DNA of 64,000 nt from Saccharopolyspora dendranthemae (GTDB taxonomy: Bacteria > Actinomycetota > Actinomycetes > Mycobacteriales > Pseudonocardiaceae), in the NCBI RefSeq assembly GCF_007829955.1, contig NZ_VIWX01000002.1:992001-1056000 (forward strand), written 5' to 3'. The position numbers and the translations under genes were made by a program. How positions within the stretch are numbered: the first letter of the stretch is position 1; each line of letters opens with the position of its first letter. Shown one piece after another: positions 33,000 through 42,365 of this stretch. The notes beneath the pieces were generated by a model that saw only the letters and a program-made list of their open reading frames with translations, made no database searches and was not told the DNA's origin.

Positions 33000-35975
33000 A
33001 TGCACGACGACCGCCACATCGTCGAACAACGCCTCGACCGCGTCCTGCACCAACGACTCAAACCCGCCCAACACACCCACACCCAACCCATGGACATCGC
33101 CGTCTGGCACACCCCGGGCGAACCCGTCCACGTCACCGAAGCCCTCAACGCCACCTACGAACCCGCCCACATCGGCCAACCCTGGGGACCCGCCTGGGGC
33201 ACCGCCTGGTTCCGACTCACCGCCACCATCCCCGACACCTGGGCCGGACACACCGTCGAAGCACTCATCAACCTCGGCTCCACCGACGAACGCCCCGGCT
33301 TCCAATGCGAAGGCCTCTGCTACACCCCCGACGGCACACCCCTCAAAGCCATCAACCCCCTCAACACCTACCTCCCACTCCCATCCACCCCCGGCACCCA
33401 CACCCTCTACGTCGAAGCCGCCGCCAACCCCGACATCCTCGGACCCCGCGGCTTCCAACCCACCCACCTCGGCGACGAACCCACCCCCAACGGCCCACCC
33501 CTCTACCAACTCCACCAAGCCCACATCGCCCTCCGCCACACCGAAACCGCCGCCCTCTACCACGACGCCGAAGTCCTCGACCAACTCATGCGGCAACTCC
33601 CCGAGAACTCGCCCCGCCGCCACCAGATCCTCCGCGCCCTCGAACGCATGCTCGACACCCTCGACCTCCACGACATCCCCGGCACCGCCACCCAAGCCCG
33701 CCACCAACTCACCGACGTCCTCACCTCACCCGCACACCCCAGCGCCCACCACATCTCCGCCGTCGGCCACGCCCACATCGACTCCGCCTGGCTCTGGCCC
33801 ATCCGCGAAACCATCCGCAAAGTCGCCCGCACCATCGCCAACGTCACCACACTCCTCGACCACCACGACTTCCACTTCGCCATGTCCCAGGCCCAACAAC
33901 TCGCCTGGATCAAAGACCACCACCCCAAGCTCTACGACCGCGTCCGCCACCACATCAACCAAGGCGGATTCATCCCCGTAGGCGGAATGTGGGTCGAATC
34001 CGACACCAACATGCCCGGCGGCGAAGCCCTCGCCCGCCAACTCATCCACGGCAAACGCTTCTTCCTCGACGAATTCAACATCGAAACCGAAGAAGTCTGG
34101 CTACCCGACTCCTTCGGCTACAGCGCCGCACTCCCACAACTCATCCACCAATCCGGCTCCACCTGGTTCCTCACCCAAAAACTCTCCTGGAACCAGATCA
34201 ACCGCTTCCCCCACCACACCTTCCACTGGGAAGGCATCGACGGCACCCGCATCTTCACCCACTTCCCACCCGCCGACACCTACAACGCCGAAATCACCGG
34301 AGCCGAACTCGCCCGCGCCCAGAACAACTACGCCGAACACGGCTACGCCAACCACTCACTCCTGCCCTTCGGCCACGGCGACGGCGGGGGAGGACCCACC
34401 CGCGACATGCTCGAACGCGCCCACCGCACCCACAACCTCGAAGGCTCACCCCAAGTCCACCTCCACACCCCAGCCCAGTTCTTCACCACCGCCCAAGCCG
34501 ACCACACCCAACCACCCGTCTACTCCGGCGAGCTCTACCTCGAACTCCACCGCGGCACCTACACCTCCCAAGCCCGCACCAAACAAGGCAACCGACGCAG
34601 CGAACACCTCCTGCGCGAAGCCGAACTCTGGTGCACCACCGCCACCCTCAACACCGGCGCCCCCTACCCCCACGACGAACTAGACACCCTCTGGAAACAA
34701 GTCCTCCTCCACCAATTCCACGACATCCTCCCCGGATCCTCCATCGCCTGGGTCCACCGCGAAGCCGAAGCCACCTACACCGACATCGCCCACCGCCTCA
34801 CCACCCTCATCGACCAAGCCCAACACGCACTCACCGGCGACGGCGACCAACCCATCACCTTCAACGCCACACCCCACACCCACGACGGCATCCCCGCCCT
34901 CGGAGCCGCACCCACACCCCACACCGCACCCACCACCCCGCACACCCAACCCGACGGCACCACCACCCTCGACAACGGACACATCCGCGCCACCATCGAC
35001 ACCCGCGGCCTCATCACCTCCCTCCACGACCACCACGCCGACCGCGAAGCACTCGCCGCCCCCGCCAACCTCCTCCAACTCCACCCAGACCACCCCAACC
35101 ACTGGGACGCCTGGGACATCGACGGCTTCTACCGCAACACCACCCACGACCTCACCGACATCGACACCCTCCACACCACCGACGACGCCATCGTCATCCA
35201 CCGCAGCTTCGGCAACTCCACCCTCACCCAAACCCTCACCATGCCCCCCGACGAAAAACGCCTCGACATCACCACCGACATCGACTGGCACGAATCCGAG
35301 AAGCTCCTCAAAGCCACATTCCCCCTCGACGTCCACGCCGACCGCTCCGCATCCGAAACCCAATTCGGCCACGTCATGCGCCCCACCCACACCAACACCT
35401 CATGGGACGCCGCCCGCTTCGAAATCTGCGCCCACCGCTACCTCCACGTCGCCGAACCCGGCTACGGCCACACCCTCGTCAACGACTCCACCTACGGCCA
35501 CGACGTCACCCGCCACACCCGAGACGACGGCGCCACCACCACAACCGTCCGCCTCTCACTCCTGCGCGCACCCCGATTCCCCGACCCCGACACCGACCAC
35601 GGCCACCACACCCTCCGATACGCCCTGTGCATCGGCACCGACATCACCGAATCCGCCCGCCAGGGCTACCGCATCAACCTCCCCACCCGAACCCGCAACG
35701 GCACCCACCCCGTCACACCCCTCATCACCCTCGACAACCCGAACGTCATCACCGAAGCCGTCAAACTCGCCGACGACCACAGCGGCGACCTCATCGTCCG
35801 CCTCTACGAAGCCCGAGGCGCCCAAGCCCGCACCCACCTCACCACCAGCTTCCCCGCAGCCACCATCACCCGCACCGACCTCCTCGAACGCCCCACCCAC
35901 GACCCCCAACCACCCGACACACCCCTCAAACTCCGCCCCTTCGAAATCCGCACCCTCCGCATCACCCGCGCATGA
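33000..35975 (+). CDS. GH38 alpha-mannosidase
   Basis: A 991-residue family-38 glycoside hydrolase. An N-terminal galactose-binding-like part (1-250) is followed by the catalytic barrel with zinc ligands in GHAHIDSAW (H257, H259, D261), the nucleophile D370 (WLPDSFGYSAALPQ), GHGDGGGGPTRDML, and HQFHDILPGSSI with the last zinc His. No signal peptide, so cytoplasmic. It removes alpha-mannose from oligosaccharides. ATG 33000 has GGGAG 7 nt upstream. Codons are strongly NNC (CTC, GTC over CTG, GTG), unlike the NNG-rich genes of the first 24 kb. Confidence 0.92.
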   Translation: MHDDRHIVEQRLDRVLHQRLKPAQHTHTQPMDIAVWHTPGEPVHVTEALNATYEPAHIGQPWGPAWGTAWFRLTATIPDTWAGHTVEALINLGSTDERPGFQCEGLCYTPDGTPLKAINPLNTYLPLPSTPGTHTLYVEAAANPDILGPRGFQPTHLGDEPTPNGPPLYQLHQAHIALRHTETAALYHDAEVLDQLMRQLPENSPRRHQILRALERMLDTLDLHDIPGTATQARHQLTDVLTSPAHPSAHHISAVGHAHIDSAWLWPIRETIRKVARTIANVTTLLDHHDFHFAMSQAQQLAWIKDHHPKLYDRVRHHINQGGFIPVGGMWVESDTNMPGGEALARQLIHGKRFFLDEFNIETEEVWLPDSFGYSAALPQLIHQSGSTWFLTQKLSWNQINRFPHHTFHWEGIDGTRIFTHFPPADTYNAEITGAELARAQNNYAEHGYANHSLLPFGHGDGGGGPTRDMLERAHRTHNLEGSPQVHLHTPAQFFTTAQADHTQPPVYSGELYLELHRGTYTSQARTKQGNRRSEHLLREAELWCTTATLNTGAPYPHDELDTLWKQVLLHQFHDILPGSSIAWVHREAEATYTDIAHRLTTLIDQAQHALTGDGDQPITFNATPHTHDGIPALGAAPTPHTAPTTPHTQPDGTTTLDNGHIRATIDTRGLITSLHDHHADREALAAPANLLQLHPDHPNHWDAWDIDGFYRNTTHDLTDIDTLHTTDDAIVIHRSFGNSTLTQTLTMPPDEKRLDITTDIDWHESEKLLKATFPLDVHADRSASETQFGHVMRPTHTNTSWDAARFEICAHRYLHVAEPGYGHTLVNDSTYGHDVTRHTRDDGATTTTVRLSLLRAPRFPDPDTDHGHHTLRYALCIGTDITESARQGYRINLPTRTRNGTHPVTPLITLDNPNVITEAVKLADDHSGDLIVRLYEARGAQARTHLTTSFPAATITRTDLLERPTHDPQPPDTPLKLRPFEIRTLRITRA

Positions 35976-35980
35976 AAAAA

Positions 35981-36013
35981 CCCGGGGTGGACCGCACCGC
36001 GATCCACCCCGGG
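35981..36013. terminator. Bidirectional terminator between mannosidase and amidase
   Basis: Perfect 11-bp arms CCCGGGGTGGA and TCCACCCCGGG with an 11-nt loop. AAAAAA on the left gives a U-run for the minus-strand gene. Confidence 0.85.
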
Positions 36014-36033
36014 CACACAACAGGGGAGAGGAC

Positions 36034-37137
36034 TCAGGCCAGCAAACCCTGCCAACTCGCCCGATCCACACCACCCGACACGACCAGACCGCTCGTCGCC
36101 TGGAAATCACGCACAGCCGACACCATCCGATCACCGAACACGCCATCCACCGGCACGTAATGCCCACGCGAGGTCAACAACACCTGCGCCGCACGCACCG
36201 CCTCACCACCAGAACCCGAACCCAGCCCCGGCGTCACGACCTCCCACGCCAACCCGCCGAACAACCCCGGCTCGTCCAACCGCGCACCGAAGCACGACGG
36301 ACCGCTCGCACCCCGCTCGACCGACACCCGAGACGCCGCCCGCTGCGTCGCCTCACCGAACACACCGTCCACCGGCACCGACAGACCGCGCGCACCCAAC
36401 AGCATCTGCAACGCCGTCACGTTCGGCCCCTGCGCACCCGGGCGCAACAGCGTCCAGCTCAGCGGCTGCACCACGACCTTGCCGGTCGCCTTGCCCACCG
36501 ACTCGCGCAGCTCCGGCAACCGCTTGTAGAGCACATCACCGGGGCACTCGGTCGACATGTAGTCGCGGTGCCCGTAGATCGCGCCCGGCTCGATCCCGTA
36601 CTGCGAGACCATGTACGAGCACAACGACACCAGCGAATCCCAGAGCGATCCCGGGACCGACGCCGAGGTGTAGGTGCCCTCGTTCTCGATGCCCAGCGCC
36701 ACCGAGTTCTGCTCACCGGCGTGCGCACCCTTGACGTGCTGCGAACCGCCCTTCAGCGCGGAGAGGCTCTTGTGCCGGCCCTCCATCAGGTGGCCGCCGC
36801 GGGAGTTGGTGAAGTTCTGGCCCGTGTCCGACCAGCCGTTGGAGTCCATGTGAAAGTCTTGGATCTGTCTGGATAACTCGAAGGCGTGCGACTGCGACGT
36901 GTCGTCGCTGTTGGGCGTCGCCGTGTGGTGCACGATGATCTTCGTCGGCTTCGAGTCCAGCACCTCGATCGAGCCGGAGGCGTCCCGGGCCTTCCAGTCC
37001 GACGTCGAGGAGATCGACGGAGCCGCCGAGCTCCGCACCGCCGCACCCGCGGGCAAACCGGCGAATCCCACCGCCGAGACCGCCAGGCCGCCGGCCAGCA
37101 CCGCACGTCGAGCCACTCGTACTTCTCGTTGCGCCAT
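36034..37137 (-). CDS. Secreted N-acetylmuramoyl-L-alanine amidase with two peptidoglycan-binding domains
   Basis: A 367-residue protein: an N-terminal export signal with twin arginine (VARRAVLAGG, possibly Tat), a PGRP/amidase_2 domain (about 55-230) with zinc ligands in IIVHHTAT and GHRDYMSTECPG, then two peptidoglycan-binding units (TALQMLLGARGLSVPVDGVFG and AAQVLLTSRGHYVPVDGVFG). It cuts the MurNAc-L-Ala bond. ATG 37137 has a GGGAAGAG stretch just upstream; the signal peptide begins here. Confidence 0.9.
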   Translation of the reverse strand: MAQREVRVARRAVLAGGLAVSAVGFAGLPAGAAVRSSAAPSISSTSDWKARDASGSIEVLDSKPTKIIVHHTATPNSDDTSQSHAFELSRQIQDFHMDSNGWSDTGQNFTNSRGGHLMEGRHKSLSALKGGSQHVKGAHAGEQNSVALGIENEGTYTSASVPGSLWDSLVSLCSYMVSQYGIEPGAIYGHRDYMSTECPGDVLYKRLPELRESVGKATGKVVVQPLSWTLLRPGAQGPNVTALQMLLGARGLSVPVDGVFGEATQRAASRVSVERGASGPSCFGARLDEPGLFGGLAWEVVTPGLGSGSGGEAVRAAQVLLTSRGHYVPVDGVFGDRMVSAVRDFQATSGLVVSGGVDRASWQGLLA

Positions 37138-37386
37138 AACTCTTCCCACTCCCGAAATCCGGTCAGCGATCACGAAACAGGGCCCGTGCCCCCGGGGATC
37201 GCCACGCTACGCAGCCGATCACGTGATGGGGAATTCCTGGCGATAAGCCGCCACGAGTTCGCAAAGAAGTAACCAAACGACAAGTCCGCCGCAACACGTC
37301 ATCACCCGGCACCCCGCGCGTCACCGCTATGGACCGAGATCGACAACGGGCCGACCCGGCCGGGGAACCAGGGGAGACCGCACACG

Positions 37387-37698
37387 ATGGACCGCTTCGT
37401 CCAGTTCCTGCGCCGCCAGATCCACATCGACCTGGAGCTGCACGGCCAGGACCGCCACGACGAGGAGAGCGGCAACGCCGTCCACCGCTGCCACATCGGC
37501 CCTCAGCGCGGCTTCCGGGAGTGCGAGCTCAAAACCCGCGTGCTCACCCAGCACCAGGACTGCGGCACCGGCCGCGGGCCGTGCGACGTGCTCGGCGACA
37601 GCTACCCGCCGGAAGATCAACGCGGCTGTCCCACCCTGGCCCTGCTGGGCCTGCCCTACGTGGACCGCCCCGGCTACGCCTCTCGATGGCTCCCGTAG
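37387..37698 (+). CDS. DUF6221-like small protein
   Basis: A 103-residue protein with a helical N-terminus (DRFVQFLRRQIHIDLEL), a central ECELKTRVLTQHQDC helix and the ending LALLGLPYVDRPGYASRWLP, which resembles the C-terminus of DUF6221 proteins common in actinomycete accessory regions. Function unknown. ATG 37387 with GGGGAGA 9 nt upstream. It marks the left end of a lower-GC, gene-poor stretch. Confidence 0.6.
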   Translation: MDRFVQFLRRQIHIDLELHGQDRHDEESGNAVHRCHIGPQRGFRECELKTRVLTQHQDCGTGRGPCDVLGDSYPPEDQRGCPTLALLGLPYVDRPGYASRWLP

Positions 37699-38754
37699 TG
37701 GGACCATCTGCGCAGTTCAGGGCCGATCGAGGGCGTGTTCGAAGAGTGTTCGAAAGGCTGGGGTGGGGTAGCGGTGCCAGGACGCCAGGAGGGGAGCGGC
37801 CGGAGGTCTCGCTCCGAGTGCGGAGGAGAAGGGCGAGCAGCCTTCCTCAACCGCGGCTGCGGGAAACCAGACTGAGGAGCGAGCCAGACATGCGGTGCGG
37901 CAAGCGTTTTGATAAGTCGATCATGATAAGTGCTGCATAATCTACGTTATCCACGAATTGGAGATGTGGTGAGCCGACGCTGAGGGCGTCTTCCTCCGGG
38001 GGATCGAAGCGCCACCGCGGCCGCCGGTCGGCATCCCCAGCAGCTCCTCCCAGGATGTTGTTCCTCGCGAACCTCAACGTCAGGTTCGTCCCGGTGCTGC
38101 CACGGCCCGCGGTCGGCGCGGCGAGGCCGACGCGCTCTGACCTGGTGATCGATGAAGGTCAGATGCCCTGACTGGCCCTGCATTTCGAGGTCCAGCCAGA
38201 CCAACCCAGTTACGTCACTGTGACGCTATTAGTGGTTCATAGGGGTCACGGCGAACCAGGGGGATCCCGGCCGATCGGCGATCGAGCCGTACTTGCCGGC
38301 CTGGTCGACGCCGCAGGAACGACCACGAGCTGGCCGAGCCCTCGAAGCTGATCGGCGCGCGCTCAGCGACCTGAACCGAGGCGCCCCGGCGGTCGGCCGG
38401 TCACCGCCAGAGCCCCACGGCGTCCCCAGCGCGCGCTCGACCCGCGCGGCACGTCGGCGCCGACTGCGCACAAGCCGACAAGCACTGCGCAGCAGCCCCT
38501 CTCAGCCTCATCGCCGCAGGTCCCCGTAATGCCGATAATGCACATTATGTTAAGTGAATTGTGCATAGTGGGCCCTCCGCCGCCCCGCCGGCAACGACGA
38601 ATCCGCTCGTGACCTGAGGCAACACGGTAACGGGGCGCCAACTCGGGGGCTCCATCAGCGCCCTGCCCTACAAGCAGTGCATCTATGCGATCGGTGATCG
38701 CATAGACATGCCGCGCCGCCGTAACTATCGCTGGGACCGTTCGTTTTACGCACT
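37699..38754. other. 1.06-kb stretch without a convincing gene
   Basis: All frames are broken or have atypical composition. The sequence is AT-richer than the rest of the window (for example 37905-37960 and 38524-38570). It holds short palindromes: CGTCAC-T-GTGACG at 38213-38225, ATAATG-CA-CATTAT at 38535-38548 and ATGCAC/GTGCAT at 38538/38561. It may be the remnant of an acquired element, but no transposase or integrase motif is readable. Confidence 0.5.
38683..38705. promoter_or_regulatory. Perfect 10-bp palindrome before the nucleoside-hydrolase-like gene
   Basis: CTATGCGATC and GATCGCATAG flank GGT, 50 bp before the GTG start at 38755. Size and position fit an operator for an unknown repressor. 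It is too far from the preceding gene and lacks a T run, so a terminator is less likely. Confidence 0.55.
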
Positions 38755-40071
38755 GTGAAACGGGTTCTAGCTGTGCGGGTGGCGCTTGCTTCCATGCTGG
38801 GCACCACGGGTCTTTGCCGCGTTCGTCGTGCCAGTGTCGCTGTCCTGGCCTTCGCCCTGGCAGCCGGCATGGCGACGCCTGCACCCGCTGCCCTCGGCCA
38901 TTCCAACGGCACGACCGCCGCCGTCACGGTTGGGCGTATGCCCTCCCCAACATCGAGTGAAGCAGCTCCCAAGGTCATCTTCGATGGTGACGTGGGGCCC
39001 GATCCCTGTGACTTCAGCACACTGGCGATGCTGCACAACCTGCATGACACCGGTGAGATCAACCTACTCGGCATCATGGCCACGATGCCGGAACGCAGCA
39101 ACGTCGAGGTGGTCGACGTATTCAATCAATGGTACGGACACAGGATCCCGATCAGCACGTTCAAGGATCCGTCAGACAAAGGCTACGACCGGTACGTGAA
39201 GCCCTCGTCCGAGGTGGCGCACGCGATGTTCCCGGCAAGCCGCACCATCGCCGCGCGGTACGCGTCATGGAATCCGAGGACCTTCGATCAGGTGCCGAAC
39301 AGTGTCGGGCTGTACCGGAAAATGCTGGCGGGCCAGCAGGATCACAGCGTTACCATCATGACCGCCGGCCAGCTCTTCAACCTCAAGGCACTGCTCAACT
39401 CCGGTCCCGATGCCTACTCGCCCTTGACCGGCATGCAGCTGGTGCGCGCGAAGGTGAGCCGCTTCGTCATGATGATGGGCGCCTTCGGCAAGCCCTTGAC
39501 CGCCGCCGACCTCGCCTATTACGAGGCGGAGTACAACAACAACCCGCCCAACACCTTCTTCCCACTCGCCGTCTCGCAGCATGCTTCCACCAGCAACGGC
39601 GTCGGCGCGGAGTACAACGCACACGCCTGGTATCCCGGCCTGACGCAGGCCGTGTTCGAGAAGCTCGACCAGCTGCCCATTCCGAAAACGTTCGTCGGCA
39701 ACGAGCAGGGCTGGCGCGTGCCGGCCGGCGAGGCCTACAACAAGCTCGCGCTCCATCACCCGGTCCGCATGGGCTACTACGTCAACAACATCGCCTCGAA
39801 CCCTCTTCAGCCCGGCGTGGCCAAGACGGATCCGGCGTATGACGAGATCGCGCTCCTCTATCTGGCACGGGGTCGCGGCCGCTTCTTCAACGTACACAAT
39901 GGGCGGGCAACGTTTGAGTCGTCCGGCACCTCCACGTGGACCAATGACCCGGACTCACGAGATGTGCGCTTGACCCTGGCTCCTGGCGTCAACCAAGATC
40001 ATTCGCTCACCAGGCTCGTTGAACGGCTGGTGATGGGGCATCCAGCTACCTGGCAGGCGCCGTCCAAGTGA
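38755..40071 (+). CDS. Secreted nucleoside hydrolase-like protein
   Basis: 438 residues. A signal peptide (hydrophobic stretch about 27-46, ending APA-A) is followed by a domain resembling inosine-uridine nucleoside hydrolases: VIFDGDVGPDPCD corresponds to the calcium-binding Asp cluster (DxDxGxDxDD), with one Asp changed to Cys. IMTAGQLFNLKALL and NAHAWYPGLTQAVFE fit the family core. Extracellular members of this type are poorly studied. The start is uncertain: GTG 38755 has no clear ribosome site. Codon use is less GC-biased than in neighbours, suggesting acquisition. Confidence 0.7.
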   Translation: MKRVLAVRVALASMLGTTGLCRVRRASVAVLAFALAAGMATPAPAALGHSNGTTAAVTVGRMPSPTSSEAAPKVIFDGDVGPDPCDFSTLAMLHNLHDTGEINLLGIMATMPERSNVEVVDVFNQWYGHRIPISTFKDPSDKGYDRYVKPSSEVAHAMFPASRTIAARYASWNPRTFDQVPNSVGLYRKMLAGQQDHSVTIMTAGQLFNLKALLNSGPDAYSPLTGMQLVRAKVSRFVMMMGAFGKPLTAADLAYYEAEYNNNPPNTFFPLAVSQHASTSNGVGAEYNAHAWYPGLTQAVFEKLDQLPIPKTFVGNEQGWRVPAGEAYNKLALHHPVRMGYYVNNIASNPLQPGVAKTDPAYDEIALLYLARGRGRFFNVHNGRATFESSGTSTWTNDPDSRDVRLTLAPGVNQDHSLTRLVERLVMGHPATWQAPSK

Positions 40072-40326
40072 GGTTGCTCGGACACTCCGAAGTCAAGCTC
40101 GTCAGGGGCGGACCTGTGGACTTGCTTCCACCGAGCAATGCGCACCTTCTGCTGCTCCACGCACAACCTTGGACCCGCTACGCCACAGCCCGGCCTGCCA
40201 GATCTACCGATTAGTGCGAGATCAGATACGCAGCCTTACCAGCAAAGTGTTCGGAGGCCACCTCTTCAGCGAAAAGGCCGCCCCCCGCTCGGCAGTTCCC
40301 CGGGTGCGTCGACCGGGAAGGTCGAG

Positions 40327-40500
40327 TCAGCTCGCGCTGAGGCAATCAGGGCAGTCGGTCTCGCCGAAGGTGAAGCGGTTACAGTCCACGTAAGCCTTCT
40401 CGGGCAGCCTCAATCCGCACGCGGTCTTGACTCGGCTGTTCCAGATGCTAGAGATCCCCTTGTGCGTGACACCCTTATGAACGACCTCAGCCTTGAACAT
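40327..40500 (-). CDS. Possible small zinc-binding protein
   Basis: A 57-residue frame with the pattern TACG...DCNRF...DCPDC, typical of small actinomycete accessory proteins that bind one zinc (CGL...C...CPDCL). ATG 40500 has GAGAGG directly upstream; longer starts up to 40641 exist. It lies in the lower-GC island and is preceded by a long-spaced perfect inverted repeat. Function unknown. Confidence 0.45.
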   Translation of the reverse strand: MFKAEVVHKGVTHKGISSIWNSRVKTACGLRLPEKAYVDCNRFTFGETDCPDCLSAS

Positions 40501-40530
40501 GACCCTCTCGCTTTCGGTATCCACTGATGA

Positions 40531-40593
40531 GTTACTGACCCACCCGAGAGTAGATACCCGCTGTGACGTCCGATAGGCCAACTGGTCAGTAAC
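40531..40593. repeat. 10-bp inverted repeat pair with 43-bp spacing
   Basis: GTTACTGACC at 40531-40540 and its exact reverse complement GGTCAGTAAC at 40584-40593 lie just upstream of the small minus-strand gene. They could be paired operator half-sites or ends of a short element. Confidence 0.45.
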
Positions 40594-40671
40594 GTCCCAC
40601 AATGCGGTGAACGGGCAAGAGGCTTCTGCTCCACTAGTCACCGAAAGTGGTCAGGTGTCGTTGAACGGCAG

Positions 40672-42225
40672 CTACTCCCCTCCCCTGTGCTTGGCCATGT
40701 CGAGGGCGGCGAGGTGGCTGAAGACCATGCAGGCGCCGATGGGGTTTCCGCCGCCGGGATAGGTGGTTCCGGAGACGGCGGCCATGGAGTTGCCCGCGGC
40801 GTAGAGGCCGGGGATGACCTGGCCCTGGGTGTCCAGCACGCGGGCGTGTTCGTCGGTGCGCAGGCCTCCCTTGGTGCCGAGGTCGGAGACTCCGAAGGCT
40901 GCCGCGTGGAAGGGGCCCTTCTCGATGGGGACCAGCGGTGAGGTGCCTTCGGTGAAGACGCGGTCGAAGGGTTCGTCGCCGCGGTGGAAGTCCTCGTCGG
41001 TCTTGTCGGCGGCGAAGGTGTTGAACCGGTCGACGGTGCGCGCGAGGGCGTCGGCGGGGACGCCGATCTTGGTGGCGAGTTCGTCGAGGGTGTCGGCGGT
41101 GTGCCAGAGTCCTGCGTCGACGAAGTCCTGGGTGGGGCCCATGGGCACGCTGGTGGACTGGACCGGGGGCCTCTCCCCTGCCCTGTCGTCGTAGATCATC
41201 CAGAAGGGCAGGGTCATCTGGCCGTCGGCGATGCGGTCGAGCACGGTGCGCCCGATGCGGTCGTAGGCGGCGGATTCGTTGACGAACCGGTCGCCGTGCT
41301 CGTCGACGAAGATGCCGCCGGTGAGCCAGAGGGAGAAGGTGGAGGCGCCGTCGGGGTGGGTGATGCCGGGTGACCACCAGGCTTCGGACATGAGGTCGGT
41401 GTCGGCGCCTGCGGCGATGCCGGCGAGGGTGGCCAGGCCGCGGTTGCTGGGTGGTCCCATGGCGTCTCGGCTGGTGCCGGGGACGGCGTGTTCGTCGCGC
41501 ATCGGCTGGTTGTGCTCGAAGCCGCCTGCGGCGATGAGGACGCCGGTGCGGGCGTGGATGTGGCGGCGTTGGCCGTCCTGGATGACCACGGCGCCGGTGG
41601 TGGTGCCGTCGGTGAGCAGGAGTTCGTCGCAGGTGGCGTTGCGTCGGAGGTCGGTGTTGGGCTGTTTGGTCAGGGCGATGAGCAGTCGTGCGAGGAGTGC
41701 TTGGCCGCCGAAGAGTCCGTCGGGCAGGGGTTCTCCGGCGCGTTCGGTGCCCAGTGGTGGGCGCAGGTGGTCGCGGAGTGCGCCGAGCTTCTCGGGTTTG
41801 ACGGGTTTGGCCATGATGTGGCGTCCGGTGGGGCTGGCTTTGGGTGCGGAGCCGAAGTAGTCGGGCCACGGGAAGGGTGCGAACTTGAAGTCGGTGTCGG
41901 CTTCGAGGTAGTCGATGAGCGGGGCGCCGGTGTTGAGGAAGGCGTCCTGGAGTGCGGTGGGTGTGCGGTCGCCGACGACGGCGTGGAAGTAGGTGCGGGC
42001 GTCGTCGAGGGTGTCGGTGTCGCCTGCGCGTTGGAGTGCGGCGTTGCAGGGGAACCACATGCCGCCGCCGGAGTAGGCGGTGGTGCCGCCGAAGTGGGCT
42101 GATGCTTCGGCCACGATGACCGACAGTCCTTCGCGGGCGGCGGTGTAGGCGCCGGTGAGTGCGCCTGCGCCGGATCCGATGACGAGGACGTCGCATTCGT
42201 CGTCGGGTTCATGCTTGTTCGCCAT
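40672..42225 (-). CDS. 3-ketosteroid delta1-dehydrogenase-like FAD flavoprotein
   Basis: A 517-residue flavoprotein of the fumarate reductase/KstD family. The N-terminal dinucleotide fold is VLVIGSGAGALTGAYTAA; FGGTTAYSGGGMWFP is the KstD-type second motif; the C-terminal AGNSMAAVSGTTYPGGGNPIGACMVF region binds FAD and closes the active site. It would introduce the C1-C2 double bond in ring A of steroids, or act on a similar ketone. The start at 42225 is preferred because the upstream ATG (42249) abuts the KstR-like box at 42235-42248. Confidence 0.85.
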   Translation of the reverse strand: MANKHEPDDECDVLVIGSGAGALTGAYTAAREGLSVIVAEASAHFGGTTAYSGGGMWFPCNAALQRAGDTDTLDDARTYFHAVVGDRTPTALQDAFLNTGAPLIDYLEADTDFKFAPFPWPDYFGSAPKASPTGRHIMAKPVKPEKLGALRDHLRPPLGTERAGEPLPDGLFGGQALLARLLIALTKQPNTDLRRNATCDELLLTDGTTTGAVVIQDGQRRHIHARTGVLIAAGGFEHNQPMRDEHAVPGTSRDAMGPPSNRGLATLAGIAAGADTDLMSEAWWSPGITHPDGASTFSLWLTGGIFVDEHGDRFVNESAAYDRIGRTVLDRIADGQMTLPFWMIYDDRAGERPPVQSTSVPMGPTQDFVDAGLWHTADTLDELATKIGVPADALARTVDRFNTFAADKTDEDFHRGDEPFDRVFTEGTSPLVPIEKGPFHAAAFGVSDLGTKGGLRTDEHARVLDTQGQVIPGLYAAGNSMAAVSGTTYPGGGNPIGACMVFSHLAALDMAKHRGGE

Positions 42226-42234
42226 GCACCCAAG

Positions 42235-42248
42235 TAGAACATGTTTCA
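42235..42248. promoter_or_regulatory. KstR-type operator (TAGAACATGTTTCA)
   Basis: An exact match to TnnAACnnGTTnnA, the binding consensus of KstR, the TetR repressor of cholesterol catabolism in mycolic-acid actinobacteria. It lies 10 bp upstream of the preferred start of the steroid-dehydrogenase-like gene. No kstR gene is in the window. Confidence 0.65.
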
Positions 42249-42365
42249 TTTTCTGTGGCGAGGACTTGACGGGGAAAGCTCCCCTCCCCTGGCTTGGCGG
42301 GTTCTCGGGGTGGGGTCGGGTTCTTCCCGGATCCGTGGGCGGCGCCGGCCGCCTAGCTTGACGGC

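Noticed and set aside
32567..36160. A 1197-codon open frame overlapping the alpha-mannosidase in another plus-strand frame
   Set aside because: It encodes only His/Arg/Pro-rich low-complexity sequence and results from the NNC codon bias of the mannosidase gene, which has full catalytic motifs.
37699..38754. Small frames in the island as genes, or a broken integrase
   Set aside because: Frames are short, Arg/Pro-rich and without ribosome sites; no catalytic motif of integrases or transposases could be read.
42226..42249. Upstream ATG (42249) for the steroid-dehydrogenase-like gene
   Set aside because: It abuts the KstR-type palindrome and has no ribosome site; the added eight residues are not typical of the family.
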